Origin: Ochrobactrum quorumnocens
GTDB lineage: Bacteria > Pseudomonadota > Alphaproteobacteria > Rhizobiales > Rhizobiaceae
Assembly: GCF_002278035.1 (NCBI RefSeq)
Contig: NZ_CP022605.1
Location: forward strand, 62,001-126,000
Direction: 5' to 3'
Length of the DNA stretch: 64,000 nucleotides
This document shows positions 58,198 to 64,000 of this stretch, in pieces. The notes beneath the pieces were generated by a model, which worked only from the letters and a program-made list of their open reading frames with translations, did not search any database and was not told the origin of the DNA. How positions within the stretch are numbered: position 1 is the stretch's first letter; every line of letters starts with the position of its first letter. The translations under genes were made by a program, and so were the position numbers.

Positions 58198-59106
58198 ATG
58201 GAAAAGATCGTGAAAGCTAAGGATCAGGCGATCAATACGGTTACGGATGATACTCAGGGTATGTCCTATCTCAACAGGCTACCCAGAAGAGTTGTGACAG
58301 TTTACATACCTATCATGCTATTTATTTTCGTATTGCTCTTTCCATTTTACTGGATGGCAATCACATCAGTTAAGCCAAATTCGCAGCTGACAGATTACAA
58401 CAATTATAGCCCGTTCTGGGTGGTCGACGCCACATTCGATCATATCAAGTATCTGTTGTTCGAGACCTCATATCCAGGATGGCTATGGAACACGATGCTC
58501 GTTGCGACATGTGCAACGTTCATATCCCTCGTAACATCAATTCTGAGCGCCTATGCGATTGAACGGATACGCTTTACCGGCTCACGCTCGGTGGGGTTAC
58601 TTATATTTCTTGCTTATCTCGTTCCACCATCGATCTTGTTCATTCCGCTGGCATTTATCGTCTTCAAGCTTGGGATTTATGACTCCCGTCTGGCTCTCAT
58701 TTTTACCTATCCGACTTTTCTCATCCCATTCTGCACCTGGTTGCTGATGGGGTATTTCCGCTCGATCCCATTTGAGCTGGAAGAAAGCGCTCTCGTCGAT
58801 GGGGCAAGTCGCTGGCAGATTTTGTGGAAGATTATTCTGCCTCTTGCGGTACCCGGACTGATTTCGGCAGGTATATTTGCCTTCACTCTTTCATGGAACG
58901 AATTCATCTATGCACTGACATTTATTCAGTCTTCAGAAAATAAGACCGTTCCTGTTGGCGTGCTGACAGAACTTGTACGTGGCGATATCTTTGAATGGGG
59001 AGCGCTTATGGCCGGTGCGTTGTTCGGGTCGCTGCCGGTTGTTATTCTCTATTCCTTTTTCGTGGATTATTATGTTTCGTCCATGACTGGTGCTGTGAAG
59101 GAATAA
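58198..59106 (+). CDS. CUT1 ABC transporter permease (UgpE/MalG-like)
   Basis: This is a 302-residue protein with about six membrane segments. The EAA loop is EESALVDGASRWQILWKIILPLA, and FPFYWMAITSVKPNSQL and TFTLSWNEFIYAL-like elements match MalG/UgpE. It is the last gene of the tetronate/importer operon and is followed 29 bases later by a strong terminator. Confidence 0.86.
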   Translation: MEKIVKAKDQAINTVTDDTQGMSYLNRLPRRVVTVYIPIMLFIFVLLFPFYWMAITSVKPNSQLTDYNNYSPFWVVDATFDHIKYLLFETSYPGWLWNTMLVATCATFISLVTSILSAYAIERIRFTGSRSVGLLIFLAYLVPPSILFIPLAFIVFKLGIYDSRLALIFTYPTFLIPFCTWLLMGYFRSIPFELEESALVDGASRWQILWKIILPLAVPGLISAGIFAFTLSWNEFIYALTFIQSSENKTVPVGVLTELVRGDIFEWGALMAGALFGSLPVVILYSFFVDYYVSSMTGAVKE

Positions 59107-59135
59107 TCAAGTGTCCTATCTTCTGAGTGGATATG

Positions 59136-59162
59136 AAAAGAGGCTCTTTCGAGCCTCTTTTT
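59136..59162 (+). terminator. Rho-independent terminator of the tetronate/importer operon
   Basis: AAAAGAGGCTC (59136-59146), loop TTTC and GAGCCTCTTTT (59151-59161) form an 11-bp perfect stem running into TTTTTAA. The A-run on the other side makes it potentially bidirectional, also serving the convergent MYG1 gene. Confidence 0.85.
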
Positions 59163-59191
59163 AATCGCCCCTTGAAGGCAGTTCTGAATGA

Positions 59192-60118
59192 TCACTGACC
59201 ACTCAAAGCTTCCTGAACGGCAATATCAGCCATGGCAATTGCAGCTACTCTCGTGCGAGCCGCAGCGATAAAACGGCCATTATGGCAGAAGATCGCGCCA
59301 TCAACGCCGCATACTTCTTCGAGGTCGCCATTGGTCAGGCCAGCCCAAGCCGTCGGCAGGTCTGCCCTCAGCTCAAATCCATCATCCGATTTGCGGATTC
59401 CAGTCAGGCACCAATCATTGTTGCGTGGATGCACGACAAACAACAAGTGATCAGCACCCGCTTTGACGATTGCAGATCTGAAAGGCATCCCGAGCGGAAG
59501 TTCCAGTACACGGCTCTCACCTGCAGCTTCAATTGCATTTTGCACAACAGTCGCTGCCCGCAATTTCGCTGCACTTCCTGCGATTTTTGCTTCGACAAAA
59601 CTGCGCGCGATGATCAAAGCGTGTTGAAACGCTTGATCGTCGGCTTCGGGACTTGTTTCATCAAAGACGGGTTTGAGCGTTTCTAACAACGTGGGTAGAG
59701 TCAGCCCAGCGAGTGGCCCGGCAATTGAAGGGCTGAGTTCGCCATTATCCACGAGATCAACTGGCAGCACGAAACTTTCGTCGAAAGACGCATGAATACC
59801 TTCCACATCTGTATCGGGAATGCTGGCCGAAACAAGATAGTCGCGCCCATAATGCTTCCAGATCAGACCAAAAGAACTGTAGGGTTGTCCGTCTTCTCGG
59901 CGGGGTGCGCCACGCTGGTGGTGATCGTAAATACGCGCTTCAGGGTCATAGAGGCCGCCAACATCGTAAATGATACGATCCACGTTTGGCGTAATCCAAT
60001 TACGGTCTCTGCTGCGAATAAGCTGGGCATTAGGAAAAAGCCTGGTGAGTATTACACTCGACATCAACTCGTCGGCATGAAAGCCCCCAGAGTGTGTGAC
60101 GATAAATTCTGGGTTCAT
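59192..60118 (-). CDS. MYG1/UPF0160 family protein (DHH-type phosphoesterase fold)
   Basis: This 308-residue protein has THSGGFHADELMSSVIL at residues 8-24 and RIYDHHQRG near residues 62-70, the metal-binding motifs of the MYG1 family. Eukaryotic MYG1 is an RNA exonuclease; the bacterial role is not established. IRYVGGLYD-like and SFVLPVDLVDNGE segments complete the family pattern. It is a single-gene unit, convergent with the importer operon. Confidence 0.82.
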   Translation of the reverse strand: MNPEFIVTHSGGFHADELMSSVILTRLFPNAQLIRSRDRNWITPNVDRIIYDVGGLYDPEARIYDHHQRGAPRREDGQPYSSFGLIWKHYGRDYLVSASIPDTDVEGIHASFDESFVLPVDLVDNGELSPSIAGPLAGLTLPTLLETLKPVFDETSPEADDQAFQHALIIARSFVEAKIAGSAAKLRAATVVQNAIEAAGESRVLELPLGMPFRSAIVKAGADHLLFVVHPRNNDWCLTGIRKSDDGFELRADLPTAWAGLTNGDLEEVCGVDGAIFCHNGRFIAAARTRVAAIAMADIAVQEALSGQ

Positions 60119-60552
60119 ACCTTATGCGCCTTGTCAGTATTGAAATCAAACTAGAGAACGGGTGCTGATACCCTTTAGAGCGCTTAAGCTCAACCTCTCT
60201 CCTGCATATTCCTCGAAGGCATCGGTGATATGGCAAGCGCGAAGATCGATCAGATCTATGATTTTTGGAGGCGGTTTCCGGCGGGCGACATAGCTCCAGA
60301 TACTCGCGGTGTTAAATCTCTGTCATCAAAGCATGTTAGCTAACCGATCTAATAGGCTGTTGTATTCTTATATACTGTGCAACAAACGATTCTCCAACTA
60401 TATATTATAACTATTCTGATTAATTCAGATTTATGAAATATTAATAATGATAACGACAGATAATTTCACGAAAAGTACATATTATATTTATTGATTTAGT
60501 CTTTTTATATTCTATAAGCCCTTGCGTCACACCTCGCTTATGGAGTTATTTT
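60119..60552 (+). promoter_or_regulatory. AT-rich porin upstream region with a promoter candidate
   Basis: This 434-base gap has no supported gene. Its last ~170 bases are strongly AT-rich. A plausible sigma-70 promoter is TTGATT (60491-60496), 16 bases, TATAAG (60513-60518), with GGAG (60542-60545) seven bases before the porin ATG. The AT-rich stretch could bind nucleoid or two-component regulators. Confidence 0.5.
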
Positions 60553-61662
60553 ATGAGGGTTAAAAAATTTCTCTGCGCTTCGGCTGCAGTATTTTCGTTC
60601 GCGCCGGCAGCACAGGCCGCTGATGTGATCGTTGCACCAGAGCCAGAAGCCGTTGAATATGTCCGTGTATGCGATGCATACGGTGCGGGCTATTTCTACA
60701 TCCCAGGTACGGAAACCTGCCTGCGCATTCACGGCTATCTTCGTTATGACGTTAAAGGGGGCGATAACGTCTACGCCAAGCGTCTTTCGCAGTTGGAACG
60801 CGATACCTATGACATGAAGTCTCGCTTTGAGCTTCGTTTCTCTACCGCCTCGGAAACAGATCTGGGTACACTTAAGACCTATGCGGACGCGCGTTACGAT
60901 TGGAACAACGGTGAAAACGGCGCGAGCGGCCAACTCCGCTTTGCATATATCGAACTCGGCGGTCTCCGCCTTGGTCTCGATGAATCGAAGTTCGTCACCT
61001 TCACCGGCTACCTCGGCGATGTCATGAACGACGACGTTATCCTGGCTGGCGGTACGCGTACCAACGCCATCAGCTACAGCTTCAAGGGCGGCAACGGCTT
61101 CTCGGCTGTAATCGCTCTCGAACAGGGTGGCAACGGCGATTCCGACGTCAACGTTACGATTGATGACTACACGCCACATGTTGTTGGTGGCTTGAAATTT
61201 GCTCAGTCATGGGGCTCGATTGCTGGTGTTGCAGCTTATGACGCACTCAACGAAGAGTGGGCTGGTAAGGTTCGCCTCGACGTAAATATAACCGAACAGT
61301 TCTCAGTTTGGGTGCAGGGAGCCTACAAGTCGAACGATGACAACTACACGGTTACACAGCGCTTTGCTGATGGCAGCTGGCGTGGTGTTCGTCGTATCGA
61401 CAGCTTCTACGGTACTTGGGGTGGTGATTGGGCCGTTTGGGGTGGTGCCAAGTTTAAGGCAACCAAACAGGCAACGATCAACATTCAGGCAGCTTATGAA
61501 GATGCCGGCCGTTTCGCTGCCACTGCAAACGTAGCTTATACTCTGGTGCCGGGCTTCACTGTGACGCCAGAAGTCTCCTACACCAAGTGGTCGGACGACC
61601 GCTCGGAACTCAAGGGCGAAAAGGCCTGGCAAGGCATGGTTCGCTTCCAGCGTTCGTTTTAA
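60553..61662 (+). CDS. Outer-membrane porin, Omp2 (Porin_2) family
   Basis: This 369-residue protein begins with a signal peptide (cleavage after AQAA) followed by [31 protein letters not shown] (split around residues 36-66), the hallmark of Brucella Omp2a/Omp2b and other Rhizobiales porins, with two Cys likely disulfide-linked. The rest alternates aromatic and polar residues as in a 16-strand beta barrel and ends in FQRSF with the C-terminal Phe needed for outer-membrane assembly. It forms a diffusion channel for small solutes. It is flanked by its own promoter region and a terminator. Confidence 0.9.
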   Translation: MRVKKFLCASAAVFSFAPAAQAADVIVAPEPEAVEYVRVCDAYGAGYFYIPGTETCLRIHGYLRYDVKGGDNVYAKRLSQLERDTYDMKSRFELRFSTASETDLGTLKTYADARYDWNNGENGASGQLRFAYIELGGLRLGLDESKFVTFTGYLGDVMNDDVILAGGTRTNAISYSFKGGNGFSAVIALEQGGNGDSDVNVTIDDYTPHVVGGLKFAQSWGSIAGVAAYDALNEEWAGKVRLDVNITEQFSVWVQGAYKSNDDNYTVTQRFADGSWRGVRRIDSFYGTWGGDWAVWGGAKFKATKQATINIQAAYEDAGRFAATANVAYTLVPGFTVTPEVSYTKWSDDRSELKGEKAWQGMVRFQRSF

Positions 61663-61696
61663 CTTGATGACCTCCCGTCAGATTTGAAACGACAAG

Positions 61697-61720
61697 GTAG
61701 CGGTTTGAAAAAGCCGCTAC
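61697..61720 (+). terminator. Porin gene terminator candidate
   Basis: GTAGCGGTTT (61697-61706), loop GAAA and AAGCCGCTAC (61711-61720) form a 10-bp stem with one G-T pair, extended by GACAA/TTGTC outside with a one-base bulge. It lies 35 bases after the porin stop. The following T-run is weak. Confidence 0.6.
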
Positions 61721-61793
61721 TTGTCAAATCAAATCCATAAAGCAGATGTTGGTCTCAAATCTCTGATTCATTGGAGAAAATTCCGTAGGCTTT

Positions 61794-62306
61794 TCAATTC
61801 AACAGGACGGATTTCATGTCCGCTGGTGCAATAAACGCTTCGACATTCGCTCCCTGTGCTTGCAACCAGCCGACCACGGATCGCGAAAGCTTCAGCGGGG
61901 AAATTGGACCATGCTGACCCGCAGTTATCAGAATGCGTTTACTGGATAATACGGGCCGTGGGTTTGGCGTGTTAGAAATCAGCGGGTGCATCAGTGCTGC
62001 ACGTTCGAACAACCGCGGATCATCAAACAGCATAGACGCAAGAATACTCGCCCCGTACGAATAGCTCAGTGCGTAGATTTCGCGGCCGTCATTTTGATCA
62101 CGGATAGCTTGGGCAAACTCCAGCATTTTTTGGGTGCGGAAGCGTAAATCATCCATATCATAGACGCCTTTACCGGTACGGCGAAAAGAGCGGTTTGCAT
62201 CAAATTTCGACACATCACCTCGGAGTACTGCGATGCTCGCGTCTGGAAGTATCTGGTCGAGCAGGTTCGTGAACTGGTGTTCATGATGTGTGGCGATAGG
62301 GTTCAC
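61794..62306 (-). pseudogene. Degenerate alpha/beta hydrolase (phospholipase/carboxylesterase, MhqD-like)
   Basis: The frame reads HQFTNLLDQILPDASIAVLR, YDMDDLRFRTQKMLEFAQAI, YALSYSYGASILASMLFDD and RILITAGQHGPISPLKLSRS, the pattern of small esterases. The N-terminal HGTGG oxyanion loop is replaced by unrelated sequence. The nucleophile elbow is SYSYG instead of G-x-S-x-G. The expected catalytic Asp (AGQHDPI) is Gly, and the C-terminal GGHE with the catalytic His is gone. The frame is still open over 170 codons, so decay may be recent. It is probably non-functional. Confidence 0.6.
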
Positions 62307-62439
62307 TCGCCATGTATTAGAAATCTTTGGACCGGTGGCGGGCGCTGCTCTGATCTATACAACACGTGGTGTTCCTGGCGCTCCCGTACTAGGCAGTGTG
62401 GACGAATTGGCTGACGTATTGATCGAAGCTTGATTCAAA

Positions 62440-63009
62440 AACTGCTTTTTGGAGGCAGTTATGAACCGATGCGATCTGAGCGAATCCGAATGGCGGGTCT
62501 TGAAGGATTTGCTTCCGATTGAAGCCGTCAATCGGGGACGCGGGCGTCGCCCGGAGCAAAATTATGCATCATCAACGGCATACTTTGGAGACTTCGTTGC
62601 GGTAAGCCGGGGCGGGATGTTCCACCTAAATACGGCAATTGGAATACAATCTATCGGCGGTTTCGGCGCTGGAGCGAAGCCGGGGGCTGGGTGGCCACTA
62701 CAGCATCGATAGCACCACGGTTCGCACCCCTATTTCGGCAGCGGGCGGAAAAGGGGATTCATCGACGCGATCCTGGTCGCTCGAGGAGGGGCGGGTTCAA
62801 CAGTAAACTTCATTGCCTGGCTGATGCCAGAGGAAGACCGCTTCCACCTAACGGTTGGCGAGACAGCAGATTGCAAGGCTTATGACACATCGATCAGCTT
62901 AACCGAGCAAGCGCCACAGGCGTTTCTTCTTGATAAGGGCTATGATACGGATGCCATTCGCAATGATCTTGCCAGCCGCAATAGCGAACCCGTCATTCCA
63001 ATCAAGTAG
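62440..63009 (+). mobile_element. IS5-family transposase remnant (frameshifted and truncated)
   Basis: The N-terminus from ATG 62461 (LSESEWRVLKDLLPIE, then GRGRRPEQN) is intact for about 38 codons. A frameshift follows, and GNWNTIYRRFRRW continues in another frame. The DDE region restarts near 62695 with HYSIDSTTVR (first Asp). LHCLADARGRPL and LLDKGYDTDAIRNDLASRN (second Asp) follow with further frame changes. The frame stops at 63009 and the C-terminal part with the catalytic Glu is absent. The deletion before HYSID also lost about 15 residues. Terminal inverted repeats cannot be recognised. Confidence 0.8.
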
Positions 63010-63324
63010 AATCCACGAATTGAAGGCACTGATAATCTTTACGCCTATCCCGAATACTGTATGTAAAATCCATTCAAAACTCCCTTTCAGAGCAGGAAAT
63101 GGCATACATTCTTGTCCATTTTGTATGCAACGCACAAAGAGACTTCACTGACAGTTGCCCATGATCGTCGCACCTTGAAGGTTGACAGCAAGCTATCGCG
63201 AGTGGTCAAAGCGAATTTTGGGATCTATTTTAGCATCTCAGAGTTAAACCCACTCGTTTGAATTTCGGTCAAGCTTGTGTGTCGCAGATGCCATCAGAGA
63301 GAATCTGAGAACAGGAGAAAATTG
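63010..63324. other. Gap downstream of the IS remnant
   Basis: These 315 bases contain no supported gene. They could hold the eroded right end of the IS element, and the promoter of the secreted-protein gene should lie in the last ~100 bases. I see no clear hairpin or promoter hexamers. Confidence 0.35.
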
Positions 63325-64000
63325 ATGCGTTTGAAGGCTATTGCACTGTGCCTTATGGCAGGATTTTGTACGTCGGCTTTTGCACAGGACAGTACACATG
63401 TTTTGGAGCAGGCCTTAAAGCAAATACCGCAAAAAACACTGTCCAATGTCGAAGCAATTCAGATAGCCTTCTTGGATACACAAGCTTGGCGGGGACTGGA
63501 AAAAGCTGGACCTTCAGCAGAAGGAATGCGGAGACTGGTTCTAGCACAACCTATCCGCCCACTTGAATCGATCGGTTATGGATTAGATACCTGGTCCGAA
63601 AATGCAAAGATCTCCTTCGACGCCCTCTCTTATTTCGCAGCCTTTGGTCAGGCGCCGAGTAACGTTACATATTGGGGGCTTCAGAATGTGCAAGCCAGTC
63701 AATCTTTGATCAAGGCGCTTAAAGGCACTGATTTTACTGATGTCGACGGCGACGTTTCAGGCGTAATTGCGAACGGCGAAGCCAACAAGCTTGATTTTAC
63801 AAAAGCGAATGCTGGAAATCCTTGGCGGGGTGCTACTGGTGCAACGAGTTTCGTTTTGCCTCTCGATATTGTCCTGGTTCAAGCTTCGTCCTCTAGTGAC
63901 ATGAAAGCATTGGCTCAACCTACTCCATCGGTTGCGGACAGTAAGATCATTTTAGCTGCTCTTAATGGATTGAAGGATGCGGTTCCTGCGGGAAACGGAC
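63325..64000 (+). CDS. Secreted protein of unknown function, 5' part (continues beyond window)
   Basis: An open frame of 225 codons starts at ATG 63325 with AGGAG about seven bases upstream and runs off the window. The first 21 residues form a clear Sec signal peptide (MRLKAIALCLMAGFCTSAFA, then QD). The mature part is rich in Ala, Ser and Gln with FDALSYFAAFGQAPSNVTYWG and TDVDGDVSGVIANGEANKLDF segments. I do not recognise a family. It is probably periplasmic or extracellular. Its base composition resembles the neighbours. Confidence 0.75.
   Translation, partial: MRLKAIALCLMAGFCTSAFAQDSTHVLEQALKQIPQKTLSNVEAIQIAFLDTQAWRGLEKAGPSAEGMRRLVLAQPIRPLESIGYGLDTWSENAKISFDALSYFAAFGQAPSNVTYWGLQNVQASQSLIKALKGTDFTDVDGDVSGVIANGEANKLDFTKANAGNPWRGATGATSFVLPLDIVLVQASSSSDMKALAQPTPSVADSKIILAALNGLKDAVPAGNG

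Overview
The window looks like a chromosome segment of a Brucellaceae alphaproteobacterium of the Ochrobactrum/Brucella type. Three things point there: a Brucella Omp2-like porin, a biotin operon of the alphaproteobacterial bioB-F-D-A-Z order with BioR-like boxes, and degenerate copies of a Rhizobiales-type intergenic repeat. No alignments could be run. All family calls rest on motifs, gene length and gene order read directly from the sequence.

Region 1 (1-25290) is a large Wzx/Wzy-type surface polysaccharide locus. It opens with the end of an ExoF/Wza-like export protein. It then carries GDP-fucose synthesis (gmd, fcl), six glycosyltransferases, a WcaF-like acetyltransferase, a Wzy-like polymerase, a YdcF-like protein, a WecA-like initiating phosphosugar transferase, a Wzx flippase, a pyruvyl transferase, a glutamate-1-semialdehyde-aminotransferase-like enzyme and a secreted DUF4038 glycosidase-like protein. 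It ends with a sugar-tailoring block: SDR epimerase, DUF4910 metallohydrolase-like protein, RmlC-like epimerase, C-methyltransferase, RfbF-like nucleotidyltransferase and PIG-L deacetylase. This block is the best candidate for an unusual, perhaps undescribed, branched-sugar pathway.

Region 2 (25291-26306) is a scar of decayed genes. The tail of a Gfo/Idh/MocA oxidoreductase (minus strand, with an internal stop) abuts the tail of a siderophore-interacting protein (plus strand), followed by a perfect 13-bp hairpin.

Region 3 (26307-34675) is a catabolic operon for an opine or secondary amino acid: an HcnABC/opine-oxidase-type three-subunit dehydrogenase, a polar amino acid/opine ABC importer and a RidA imine deaminase. 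A divergent LysR gene and a second LysR gene follow.

Region 4 (34676-42900) is ordinary mixed content: an aldo/keto reductase, cyclopropane fatty acid synthase, a LysR gene divergent from a GlcG-like/MFS pair with a perfect palindrome between them, NhaA, and a DUF1643 protein.

Region 5 (42904-47942) is the biotin operon bioBFDAZ, with two tandem BioR-like boxes lying over its predicted promoter.

Region 6 (48188-59165) is a four-carbon sugar acid (tetronate) catabolic operon: GntR regulator, DenD, LtnD, OtnK, OtnC, OtnI, an SDR and a CUT1 ABC importer, closed by a strong terminator. DenD/LtnD oxidise the tetronate, OtnI isomerises it, OtnK phosphorylates it, and OtnC decarboxylates it to dihydroxyacetone phosphate.

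Region 7 (59192-64000) holds a MYG1-family protein, the porin, a hydrolase that has lost its catalytic residues, a broken IS5-family transposase, and the start of an unknown secreted protein that runs off the window.
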